A stretch of DNA of 64,000 nt from Turicibacter bilis (GTDB lineage Bacteria > Bacillota_I > Bacilli_A > MOL361 > Turicibacteraceae): assembly GCF_024499055.1 (NCBI RefSeq), contig NZ_CP071249.1:1217001-1281000 (forward strand), read 5' to 3'. Positions 17,268-25,438 of the stretch are shown here, in pieces. The translations under genes were made by a program, and so were the position numbers. Each line of letters starts with the position of its first letter. Positions within the stretch are counted from its first letter, which is position 1. Under the pieces are notes generated by a model. That model was given only the letters and a program-made list of their open reading frames with translations. It had not been told where the DNA came from and made no database searches.

Positions 17268-17530
17268 TTTGATGAGTTAGAGGTGCGTGTCCAATGAGTA
17301 GGAATTTCGAGAGTGACGTCGATGACAAATTCTAAAAGGTGTCCACGCCGAAGTCTTGTTTGTGTCAACCAAACTTGTGCTGGTGTTATGTTGAATAAAT
17401 TTAACACTGTCACTACAATTGTAGTGGAGGACTAATGATCGGAGAGTTAAATAATACTTGTCATCTATCGTCTAACAACCTTAGACTTTTTAGAGCCATG
17501 TATGAGTTTAACTCTGCATGGCTCTTTTTT
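17268..17530 (+). promoter_or_regulatory. Lysine riboswitch (L-box) with terminator
   Basis: Conserved L-box blocks are visible in order: TAGAGGTGCG (17278), GAGTAGG, GTGTCCACGCCGAAG, TGCTGGTGTTATGTTGAATA, CTGTCACT and GTGGAGGACTA (about 17434). The expression platform follows: AGAGTTAAA near 17443 can pair with TTTAACTCT near 17507 (antiterminator), while AGAGCCATG 17492-17500 pairs with CATGGCTCT 17517-17525 and is followed by six T (terminator). High lysine should favour termination and shut off the transporter downstream. Confidence 0.93.
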
Positions 17531-17588
17531 CTTTATCAAAAGAACAGCTTCTTATTCAATTGCACTAACAATTGAGGAGAGGATTTAT

Positions 17589-19175
17589 ATGATTGGAACC
17601 ATTTATGCGTTAATTCCGGCACTACTTACGATTGCCCTTGTTATTTTTACGCGCCGTGTCGTATTATCACTCGGGATTGGTGCCATCTCGGCTGCCTTTA
17701 TTTTAGCCAATTTCAATCTCATTCAAACGGTTGAAACGCTTGGATCAACGTTTAGTGGACTTATTTTTGAAAAAGATGGATTAATCGGCTTTTTAAATGA
17801 TTGGAACCTGTCGATTGTTTTCTTCTTACTTGCACTTGGCGCCATTACAGCTTACATCGTCTTATCAGGCGGAGCGTCTGCGTTTACAAAAGCGATTATC
17901 AAACGCGTCAAAACGCGCGAAGGCGTTCAATATACGTCTGCCATTTTAGGAATTTTAATTTTTGTCGATGACTACTTTAATGCCCTAGTTGTCGGAAATG
18001 TCTCAAAACCGTTAGCTCAGCAACAAAAAATTTCACGAGCACGACTAGCTTACATTGTCGATTCAACGTCAGCACCAATCTGTGTGATCTCACCGATTTC
18101 AAGTTGGGCGACTGGAGTGATGGGATCGATGGCAGTTATTTTTGCAAGTACAGGTGCGACGTACAATACGTTCTCTGCTTTCTTAATGACGATTCCTTAT
18201 CATTTCTATGTGATTGTCTCAGTTATCATGGTCTTCATTGTCATTAAATACAATTTAAATCTTGGACTCATGAAAAAATACGAGACGGATACGGTCAATG
18301 GGAATGATAGTTCTCTTACGAGTGCTGAAGTGGCAAACGCTCACGGAGGCGACGTAGAGTCATCAAAAGGAACAGTATGGGATTTAATCGTCCCGATCTT
18401 GACCTTAATCGTCGTGACTATGTTAACGATGGTATATACTGGCTATGTAGGCGCAATGAATAGCGCATCAGACTTCAACTTATTCTTTGCAATCTTAGAT
18501 AACATCAACCTATCAACAGCGCTTCGCTTTGGTGGAGCAGCGGGATTAATCGTCTCAATGGCAATGGCATATCGTCATGTTATAAGTGGTGAAGTCACGC
18601 AGAACCAATATGTCAAAGCCTTCTTCTCAGGAATGAAGTCAATGGTTGGAGCCATTATCGTTTTATTATTAGCATGGGCAATTTGTGAGTTAGTTAGTGC
18701 GTTAGATGCGGGTGGCTACTTAGCCTCTGTCATTACATCAGCGAACATTAATCCAAACTTCATCCCAGTTGTAATGTTCATTGTCGCAAGCTTCATGGCT
18801 TTCGCAACAGGAACGTCATGGGGATCATTTGGAATCTTACTTCCAATTGCTGGTTCAGTCGCAGCGGCGATTGATATGAATTTAATGATTCCAGTGATGG
18901 CTGCTGTTTTATCAGGTGCTATCTTTGGAGATCATGCCTCACCTATTTCAGATACAACCCTTTTATCAGCAACAGGATCAGGTTGTGATTTAGGTGCTCA
19001 CTTTAACTCTCAGTTACCATACGCCCTTTTATCAGCTTGTATCGCTTCACTCGCATACATCGCATTTGGAATGACTGAAAGTTTAATGATTGCCTATCTC
19101 ATCATCATCATTGGCTTCATCGCTACAATCTTTTATGCAAAATCACAAAACAAATCGGAAGCTATCCAAGAATAA
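17589..19175 (+). CDS. NhaC family transporter under a lysine riboswitch (LysW-type, probable lysine importer)
   Basis: 528 residues with about twelve membrane helices and NhaC-family motifs such as DDYFNALVVGNV, STSAPICVISPISSWATG, ATGTSWGSFGILLP and GAIFGDHASPISDTT. NhaC proteins are annotated as Na+/H+ antiporters, but members preceded by an L-box have been predicted to be lysine transporters, and that is the best reading here. The start is the ATG at 17589 after TTGAGGAGAGG; a longer frame from 17502 would begin inside the riboswitch terminator and is rejected. Monocistronic, terminator at 19226. Confidence 0.88.
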   Translation: MIGTIYALIPALLTIALVIFTRRVVLSLGIGAISAAFILANFNLIQTVETLGSTFSGLIFEKDGLIGFLNDWNLSIVFFLLALGAITAYIVLSGGASAFTKAIIKRVKTREGVQYTSAILGILIFVDDYFNALVVGNVSKPLAQQQKISRARLAYIVDSTSAPICVISPISSWATGVMGSMAVIFASTGATYNTFSAFLMTIPYHFYVIVSVIMVFIVIKYNLNLGLMKKYETDTVNGNDSSLTSAEVANAHGGDVESSKGTVWDLIVPILTLIVVTMLTMVYTGYVGAMNSASDFNLFFAILDNINLSTALRFGGAAGLIVSMAMAYRHVISGEVTQNQYVKAFFSGMKSMVGAIIVLLLAWAICELVSALDAGGYLASVITSANINPNFIPVVMFIVASFMAFATGTSWGSFGILLPIAGSVAAAIDMNLMIPVMAAVLSGAIFGDHASPISDTTLLSATGSGCDLGAHFNSQLPYALLSACIASLAYIAFGMTESLMIAYLIIIIGFIATIFYAKSQNKSEAIQE

Positions 19176-19225
19176 GGTCGCTTCCAAAACAAAATCAAAG
19201 GTGGAAAAAATAATTATAGATAACA

Positions 19226-19271
19226 AAAGGAACTAAGTGCAGAGGGGAAACTGCATCTTAGTTCCTTTTTT
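19226..19271 (+). terminator. Terminator of the NhaC-family gene
   Basis: AAAGGAACTAAGTGCAG pairs with CTGCATCTTAGTTCCTTT over an AGGGGAAA loop, followed by T-run. The loop holds GGGGAA, also seen in the hairpins at 20.3 kb. Confidence 0.85.
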
Positions 19272-19512
19272 CTATATTAAAGAGAGGTTGAGAGAATTGG
19301 AGAAGAAAGTCTACATTATATGTATTTAGCATCAAGATGATAAATACATAAGACTTCTGTATTGGTAAATAGAGAACTTCAAGTACAAACTCAAAGTATA
19401 GTCCCACCATGAAAGACTATTAACTTGGGAGGTTATCTCTACACACCCTCATTATAGGCACCCATTCAAAATCCTAAACAAAAATGCGAAAATTTTTTCA
19501 TTATTTTAAGGC
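19272..19512. other. Gene-free stretch with one AT-rich hairpin
   Basis: I see no gene. TATGTATTTAGCATC at 19319 pairs with GATGATAAATACATA ending at 19350, and AGAAG..AGTCT/AGACTTCT can extend the stem. Between here and the hairpin element at 19949 most sequence is AT-rich with no supported feature except the remnant listed next. Confidence 0.4.
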
Positions 19513-19670
19513 TCAACACCAGAATTGGTTCTTGACAAAAAAGTTGATACAAATAGCTGAATCACAGATTTAGAATTTCAGTATTTTATCATTACTAATG
19601 ATGAACCATTAGAGTTAATTTCTTAGTTGAACCAAGTCAAGCACCATTTTTGGTGAAGACTCTATTTTAA
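19513..19670 (+). pseudogene. Decayed copy of the gene pair now at 61.1-61.8 kb
   Basis: Two short matches in the same order: STPELVLD (codons from 19513) resembles SSPKLVLD at the end of the 61088-61348 protein, and SQAPFLVKTLF (codons from about 19635) resembles CQAPFLVKTLKDLF leading into the 61432-61803 frame. Nucleotide differences are partly synonymous, so the similarity reflects former coding sequence. Frames are broken by stops here. Confidence 0.5.
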
Positions 19671-19948
19671 ATATTAATAAATTATCTTCTAAAATCCAGG
19701 CCATTTTTATGGGGACTTCGATAATAACTGTGGGATGATTATCATCCTATTAAAGTCATTTTATACAGTTCACCTTTAATGGTTATACCTAATTTCTTCC
19801 CACTAAATGAATACTTACTTCTCCCAAAACCATTTAACTTAGAAAAGAGATTTTCCTCTCATATTTTTTTATATTATTACTAGTAGAAGTCTTAATAAGC
19901 ACTAGCCACAAAGTAAAAGGTTGATTCAAAATTCATTTTTCCTAGAAA

Positions 19949-20091
19949 TTATGATAATAATAAATAAAATGAGGCAATTTAACGAGGGAGTCTATCATGG
20001 GATGATAAGTGGTGAAACCACTTATCATATGCAATGCCCATTAAAAGCACATCATCGAAAATAAATGCCTCATTTATATTATTATAATTTA
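19949..20091. repeat. Long multi-stem hairpin element, copy 2
   Basis: ATTATGATAATAATAAAT-type and ATTTATATTATTATAAT ends, then TGAGGCA pairing with TGCCTCA, ATGGG with CCCAT, and the apical stem GATAAGTGGT/ACCACTTATC. The order TGAGGC, GGGAG, ATGGGAT, apical hairpin, GCCCAT, GCCTCA is the same as in 15436-15576, although outer and apical stems differ in sequence. No coding frame. Confidence 0.7.
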
Positions 20092-20161
20092 GTCATCTTT
20101 TATCTATATAGCTACCTGATGAATGTCTAAAGAAATAATCAAACTTTTAACCACAACCTAG

Positions 20162-20347
20162 AAAAAAAGAGATAATTTCGAAAATCCGAAATTATCTCTT
20201 CACTTAAGCAGACAACTCCGCCAAGCGCGGAGTATAGTTCAGCTAAATTTTTGCTCTACAAAAATAGCTGAACAAACAAAAAATAAACCTCGAGAGGGGG
20301 AACTCTCGAGGTTTGGTTAAACGGTCGTGGGGGAACACGATCCGTTT
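20162..20347 (-). terminator. Cluster of five hairpins, including the PdaA-gene terminators
   Basis: Hairpins at 20168-20199 (AGAGATAATTTCG stem; seven T on the minus strand), 20215-20233 (ACTCCGC/GCGGAGT), 20237-20273 (GTTCAGCTA/TAGCTGAAC), 20285-20314 (AAACCTCGAGAG/CTCTCGAGGTTT) and 20319-20347 (AAACGGTCGTG/CACGATCCGTTT). The first and fourth look like intrinsic terminators for minus-strand transcripts. The last two share the loop GGGGAA. Sequence between the cluster and 20515 has no convincing gene. Confidence 0.65.
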
Positions 20348-20514
20348 GGGAGTGAGAAAACATAATGAATAAGAAAATCAAAGGGGGAGAAAATTTATTA
20401 TCATTTTCATCCATAGTTATTATGGCACAAAGTTATGTACAAAAAATGAATTAAACGTGTTCTTTCAGTGTCCTTGTAACGTTTACATCACTTTTTTCTA
20501 CAAATTATAACCAA

Positions 20515-21303
20515 TTATTCAATAATCACCGGACTATCTTGTGTCATTAAATATTGCAGTGACTTAAACTCATACCCTTCATTTCGAAGTTCAGGAATTA
20601 ACTTATTTAAACATTCTGCATTATCACTTGAGATACTGTGCATTAACACAATGGCACCCGGATGCATACGTGCTAAAATTTGATTATACGCATAATCCGC
20701 ACCTTTTTGTTTATTCACATCCCAGTCCATATAGGCTAAAGACCATAAAATTGTATAATAGCCACGCTCTTTCGCCCAATCTAACATTTGTTGATTAAAA
20801 TGTCCTTCAGGTGGTCTTAAGTAACGAACCATCTCTTGGCCCGTAATCTCTTTATATTTATCTTCAACTAATTGTAATTCTTCATTAAATTTTTCTTTGT
20901 TGACTTTCGCTAAATCTGGGTGATGCCACGTATGATTGCCGACGATATGTCCCTCATCTGCCATTCGTTTCACAAGTTCCGGATTTTGTTCCATGAAATG
21001 TCCCGTCACAAAGAATAAAGCTGGCACTTGATGTTCTTTTAAAACATCTAAAATTAAGGGTGTATTTCCATTTTCATAACCACAATCAAATGTTAAATAA
21101 ATCATTTTTTGATCGGCGGGACCAATATAATAAGCATCATTTTGACGAATAATATCATCAAACTCTTGACCCGGCCATGGTTGCTCATGATTCTCACCTT
21201 TTGGGATACCCCAGCCTATATCTTTCGCCTCTGCGTGACAAACTGAGATAAAGCATAAGAGGAACGTTAGAACAGTCAACTTCCAACTAAAATGTCGATT
21301 CAT
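20515..21303 (-). CDS. pdaA: Polysaccharide deacetylase, PdaA-like (spore cortex muramic delta-lactam)
   Basis: 262 residues with a signal peptide ending near HAEA and an NodB/CE4 domain: metal-site motif LTFDCGYENGNT, HTWHHPD and RPPEGHFN, plus LMHSIS near the end. The TFDxGYENG variant and total length match Bacillus PdaA, which removes acetyl from N-acetylmuramic acid so that the delta-lactam of the spore cortex can form. The protein should act outside the membrane. The ATG at 21303 is six bases after GAGAGGTG; an in-frame GTG overlaps that site. The nearby gerA operon fits a sporulation role. Confidence 0.85.
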   Translation of the reverse strand: MNRHFSWKLTVLTFLLCFISVCHAEAKDIGWGIPKGENHEQPWPGQEFDDIIRQNDAYYIGPADQKMIYLTFDCGYENGNTPLILDVLKEHQVPALFFVTGHFMEQNPELVKRMADEGHIVGNHTWHHPDLAKVNKEKFNEELQLVEDKYKEITGQEMVRYLRPPEGHFNQQMLDWAKERGYYTILWSLAYMDWDVNKQKGADYAYNQILARMHPGAIVLMHSISSDNAECLNKLIPELRNEGYEFKSLQYLMTQDSPVIIE

Positions 21304-21460
21304 GTTGTTCACCTCTCATTATAAAAGAATTATCACTAATAATTTGTCGAGTTTTGTGTAAAATATACATAAACAACATAAAACCATTTATTAATCATGG
21401 TATGTCCCTTAAACTGACGACATATCATAAATTAAAAACCTTAGTTGGGAGGGACCAATT

Positions 21461-22390
21461 ATGCAACATGTTTTTAGCTTAACCTTTATCAAAAAAGTAA
21501 AAGAACAAATGAATCATCGAGAGATTAAAGCCTTACCTGAACAAATTGCATTCAACTTAATTATGGCCATCGTCCCGCTACTCGTCGTCATTGTTCAGCT
21601 CGGAACTTATCTCTCTTTAAATACCGATCTCGTGAAGTATTTGATTACAGCCTATGCGCCACAAGAAGTTCAACAACTTTTACTCTATCTTTTTGATACA
21701 ACCTCTGCTCCTCAATCGGGAACTTTATTTGTTCTACTGACCGCCATCTCTTTCTTTTGGCTCATTTCAAAAGGTTTTTACGGGATTTCGATAGCTGCTA
21801 ACACGACCTATCAAGTTCCCCTCATGAAATTCGCCTATCTTGAACGTATCTTTTCATTTATGATGCTTTGTTTTATGATTTTACTTCTCGTGGTTACTAT
21901 CATCCTCGCTTTATTTGGTCAAGCTATCATCTCACTCATCCTTCACCTTCTAAATATTCAAGTCGATTCATACATGATTATTCTCCTTAATACCCTTCGA
22001 TCAACGATCAGTTTCATTTCCTATTTCTCCTTCTTTGTCCTCCTGTTCTACCTCGCACCAACCATTAAAATTAAAATTCATGAAATTATACCCGGTGCTT
22101 TAGTAACAGCCGTTGGGTGGAGTGTCGCCTCAATTGGGTTTAGTTTCTATGTCAATTACATCGCCAATTATAATAAGTTCTATGGGAGCCTCTCAGTCAT
22201 TATTATCCTTCTCTTTTGGCTCTATATTTTAGGCTATGCCATCATGATTGGATTACAAGTGAACTATATCTTAAAACGCGATTATTACGGAGGCGTTGAC
22301 TACTTACCTCGCCTAACTCTGATTCAAAAATCTAAATATCTTTCAAAATGGACAAAATTTACGGTTAATGACGAACAAAAGATAAACTAA
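21461..22390 (+). CDS. YihY/BrkB family inner-membrane protein
   Basis: 309 residues with six hydrophobic helices and family motifs PEQIAFNLIMAIVPLL near the N-terminus and PGALVTAVGWSVASIGFSFYV, then YGSLSVIIILLFWLYI. The family was once called ribonuclease BN by mistake; its real function is unsettled, possibly membrane transport. Start ATG 21461 after TGGGAGG. Divergent from pdaA. Confidence 0.9.
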   Translation: MQHVFSLTFIKKVKEQMNHREIKALPEQIAFNLIMAIVPLLVVIVQLGTYLSLNTDLVKYLITAYAPQEVQQLLLYLFDTTSAPQSGTLFVLLTAISFFWLISKGFYGISIAANTTYQVPLMKFAYLERIFSFMMLCFMILLLVVTIILALFGQAIISLILHLLNIQVDSYMIILLNTLRSTISFISYFSFFVLLFYLAPTIKIKIHEIIPGALVTAVGWSVASIGFSFYVNYIANYNKFYGSLSVIIILLFWLYILGYAIMIGLQVNYILKRDYYGGVDYLPRLTLIQKSKYLSKWTKFTVNDEQKIN

Positions 22391-22463
22391 ATGCACCTCC
22401 TTTTCGTATGAACCTCTACCTTCATGAATACAATGGAACATACTGATAACTGAGGTGAAAATT

Positions 22464-23120
22464 ATGAAAAATGTATGCCTAATTTTAGGATTAGTGATCA
22501 TGAGTTTATCCGGTTGCTCCAATAATACAAGTCCAAAAACTATCTCAACACCTCAATCGCTACAAAGTCTATCCATCACAACCAATACCGGAACGAACAC
22601 TAACACGGTCTCTAATCCAAGTACGGAAGAAAACAATTCACAACCAAATGATTCAAATCAACAAACAGAAACCACCAATTCAACAGAAAAAACATTCGCC
22701 ACGCAGCAAGACTTTGTAGATTATATGTATGAAAAAGTAAAAGCCCTTGAAGACACAGTGTCACTACTCGACTCTAACTTAACGCAAGTATATTCTGTAG
22801 CGGGAACAGAAGCTGAAACAGCTCAACTTTCAATCCGACATAATCTATTAAAACAAACAACGAATGAAATGAATGCTATTGAATCACTAAAACGACCAAC
22901 TGAAGAAGTCGCAACGCTTCAAGACTATGTTGTAAAGGCTTATCACTACAATGTTGAATACAAAACAGCAGAATATGAAGTCTTTAAAGCAGAAACTTTA
23001 CAAGATCGCCAAGTGTTATTAGATGCAAATGCGGAAAATGAAAAACTCGCTCAACAATACATCTCATTGGCTTGGTCAGAAATTGATCGTCTTTCAGAAA
23101 CGGCCTACGACCGTAAATAG
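22464..23120 (+). CDS. Ser/Thr/Asn-rich lipoprotein, unknown
   Basis: 218 residues; signal peptide with lipobox MSLSGC, followed by a low-complexity Asn/Thr/Ser linker (about 20-75) and a helical C-terminal domain (about 80-215). The start is the ATG at 22464 after GAGGTG; the in-frame GTG nine bases earlier is part of the ribosome site. The linker suggests a cell-wall-spanning stalk with a folded domain at the surface. No family recognised. Confidence 0.75.
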   Translation: MKNVCLILGLVIMSLSGCSNNTSPKTISTPQSLQSLSITTNTGTNTNTVSNPSTEENNSQPNDSNQQTETTNSTEKTFATQQDFVDYMYEKVKALEDTVSLLDSNLTQVYSVAGTEAETAQLSIRHNLLKQTTNEMNAIESLKRPTEEVATLQDYVVKAYHYNVEYKTAEYEVFKAETLQDRQVLLDANAENEKLAQQYISLAWSEIDRLSETAYDRK

Positions 23121-23123
23121 TAA

Positions 23124-23156
23124 AAACTGAGGCTAATTACTAGCCTCAGTTTTTAC
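23124..23156. terminator. Bidirectional terminator
   Basis: AAAACTGAGGCTA pairs with TAGCCTCAGTTTT between the converging lipoprotein and gerB-type genes; it overlaps the end of the latter. Confidence 0.85.
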
Positions 23157-24257
23157 GTCTTTCGGATGTTTACGATACTTAAACTCACTCATAATCCAGA
23201 TTAATCCTGGAATAGCTAATTGGAAAATAGGGAGAAGCCCTTTAGGATTCTGAATAATTACACGGTAAATATTTTCAATCCGATTAGAACTAATCTTTGT
23301 TGCTCCAAAAATTAACAAAATTCCAATAGGAATAGCTAATTGACGATAGTTAAAACGAACAACGATTTTTTCTAAACAAGAAAGTCCTGCATAACAATAA
23401 ATACTGATCTTAAAAAAACAGGTTGTCATTAAAATAATAATAGATAATGGATCAACTCGTTCAAAAAGAACACTAACTCCAACCATTTTCATTGCATTAA
23501 AGAAAGGATAAACGAAGTTTTTTGTTAAATCAGCTCCTAAAATTCCAATATTCATGACATCAATTCCAAGTAAAATAACCATCGCCATAACAATTGCTAC
23601 ATAGCCATATTTCAAGATTTTTCCTTTTTTATCATTTGGAATTAATGGAAAAATAAATAAAAAGGTAATGGCTTCACCATATGGAAATAAACTCATCGTA
23701 TAAATATCTGTTTTTAAGGCAAACAATCCTTTTTCAAGAACCGGTAATAAATTTTCAAATTTAAAGATATCTGATGTAAAAACGGCAATTAATAATGGGA
23801 TAAAACAAATACAAACGACATAAAACAACAACTCTGAAGAGCGACCAATGACATTCACCCCAAGGATCAGTCCATAGACAATTGGAATCATTAAAAGTGT
23901 AATCACAAGCGTTAGATTAGCATCAATCATGGTGGTTGCCTTAATCATATCAGACGTACTTTTCAATAACCCCGTCGCTAAAAACAAGAAATACCCCATA
24001 TAAGCAAGAATAATTAACCCACCTATCCATTTTCCAAAAAGATCCCTAATAATTTCTGTCAACGATTGAAACCCATGTAATTTACTAATTCGATAATAAA
24101 TAGTAAATAAGAGACCACCAAAAACAGTACTAATTAAAATGACAATCCAAACATCGCGTCCTGAAAAACGTCCCACATTAACAAGTGATGCACTACTAGA
24201 TAAAAACAAAACAAGTAAAGTTAAAAATTGATTTAAACTAATCCGTGATGTTTTCAT
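23133..24257 (-). CDS. Spore germination protein, GerAB/GerKB family (germinant receptor B subunit)
   Basis: 374 residues with ten membrane helices of the amino acid permease-like GerAB family (motif GRFSGRDVWIVILIS near residue 27). The B subunit binds germinant within the spore inner membrane and works with the A and C subunits encoded just upstream. It starts 15 bases after the C subunit gene with AGGAGAG before ATG, so the operon order is A-C-B. Confidence 0.92.
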   Translation of the reverse strand: MKTSRISLNQFLTLLVLFLSSSASLVNVGRFSGRDVWIVILISTVFGGLLFTIYYRISKLHGFQSLTEIIRDLFGKWIGGLIILAYMGYFLFLATGLLKSTSDMIKATTMIDANLTLVITLLMIPIVYGLILGVNVIGRSSELLFYVVCICFIPLLIAVFTSDIFKFENLLPVLEKGLFALKTDIYTMSLFPYGEAITFLFIFPLIPNDKKGKILKYGYVAIVMAMVILLGIDVMNIGILGADLTKNFVYPFFNAMKMVGVSVLFERVDPLSIIILMTTCFFKISIYCYAGLSCLEKIVVRFNYRQLAIPIGILLIFGATKISSNRIENIYRVIIQNPKGLLPIFQLAIPGLIWIMSEFKYRKHPKDVKTEASN

Positions 24258-24272
24258 AACAGACTCTCCTTT

Positions 24273-25436
24273 CTAATCTTTTAAATTAGCAATATCTCCA
24301 ACCGAATTAATCTCGATTTTCACATCAACCTCAAATTCAAGCGTTGGATAAATTTCTTCCCAATAGCCATTAACCGCTGCCCATTTTTTAGGATCTTTTT
24401 GATGAATCTTACTTCCAACACCTAAAATATCAGATTGAAGTTCATGCTGTGTCTTCGAAATAAGATTCATTAAATCTTGTTTTAGAGCCTCTTCTAAATA
24501 AGTTTGTAACGTGTTGATATTATCAGGTTTCATTAAATTAATGGGATATTCATTTTCCATTAAAATTCCTTCAACCTTACATTCGACTTTCACTTTCTTT
24601 TCATCAAGATTCGGTTTAATCTCAACTTTTGTGTCCCGTGCTTCATAAGCGACTTTATATGTCTCATCTATGACTGTATTTAACACATAACGCTTACTAT
24701 TCCCCACTAAAAGATTATAGTACTGAGCTTCCTCACTATCTAAATAACCGACCAATTTATCACTTTTAAAAGCAGCCAATGAATCGATTTGTAATTGAGT
24801 AGACGGCTCTACTTGTAAAATATTTTCTATTTTTTCACCTTGTGAGATTCCATCTCCTATAATCGCAACACTATTTAGGACAATATTATCTCCTTCAGTA
24901 TTAACTCGCTCACTCACTTGATAAAGGTTATAATTTACCTGTCTTCCTGTACATTTTACGCACATATTTGATAATGAATCTAATTGAGTAATGGGAATTT
25001 GATCACTCGGTATTAAAACATGTAAAATATCTGCCGCCGGAGCATTATTGGCAATCGCCACTGTAATATTGGGGCGAATCGCGACATTACGTAAAACGAA
25101 ATCTAACACGGTATTAATCCCATCTTTCGCAATTTCTTCGTCTAGTACAATCACGCTTAAATGAGGAAGATAGAGGACTTTAGAAGTCAACGTATTTAAT
25201 TCACGATACGCATCATATAATGTTTCACCTTCAGCTGAAACAGAAAAAATAGAAAGGGTATCATGTTGATTTCCAGCAATTGAACTCGGATTAACGACTT
25301 GAGCCGTTAGACGATATCGATCCTCAATTTTATCGATTCCAAATCCTGACACAATTCCTAATTGACTCATTTCAACTTTATGGGCGCAACCACTTAAACA
25401 AACTAAAACACTCATTAAAAATAGCCATCGCTTCAT
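24273..25436 (-). CDS. Spore germination lipoprotein, Ger(x)C family (receptor C subunit)
   Basis: 387 residues; lipobox CLSGC, then the GerC pattern MSQLGIVSGFGIDK, followed by the three-domain body. It anchors to the outer face of the spore inner membrane and completes the receptor. It starts two bases after the A subunit stop, with GGAGGAG overlapping the end of that gene. Confidence 0.92.
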   Translation of the reverse strand: MKRWLFLMSVLVCLSGCAHKVEMSQLGIVSGFGIDKIEDRYRLTAQVVNPSSIAGNQHDTLSIFSVSAEGETLYDAYRELNTLTSKVLYLPHLSVIVLDEEIAKDGINTVLDFVLRNVAIRPNITVAIANNAPAADILHVLIPSDQIPITQLDSLSNMCVKCTGRQVNYNLYQVSERVNTEGDNIVLNSVAIIGDGISQGEKIENILQVEPSTQLQIDSLAAFKSDKLVGYLDSEEAQYYNLLVGNSKRYVLNTVIDETYKVAYEARDTKVEIKPNLDEKKVKVECKVEGILMENEYPINLMKPDNINTLQTYLEEALKQDLMNLISKTQHELQSDILGVGSKIHQKDPKKWAAVNGYWEEIYPTLEFEVDVKIEINSVGDIANLKD

Positions 25437-25438
25437 CC

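Noticed and set aside
17502-17588. Longer start for the NhaC-family protein at 17502
   Set aside because: It would begin inside the riboswitch terminator; the ATG at 17589 has a good ribosome site.
20363-20455. Short frame MNKKIKGGENLLSFSS...
   Set aside because: Ribosome site too far from the ATG and no sign of conservation.
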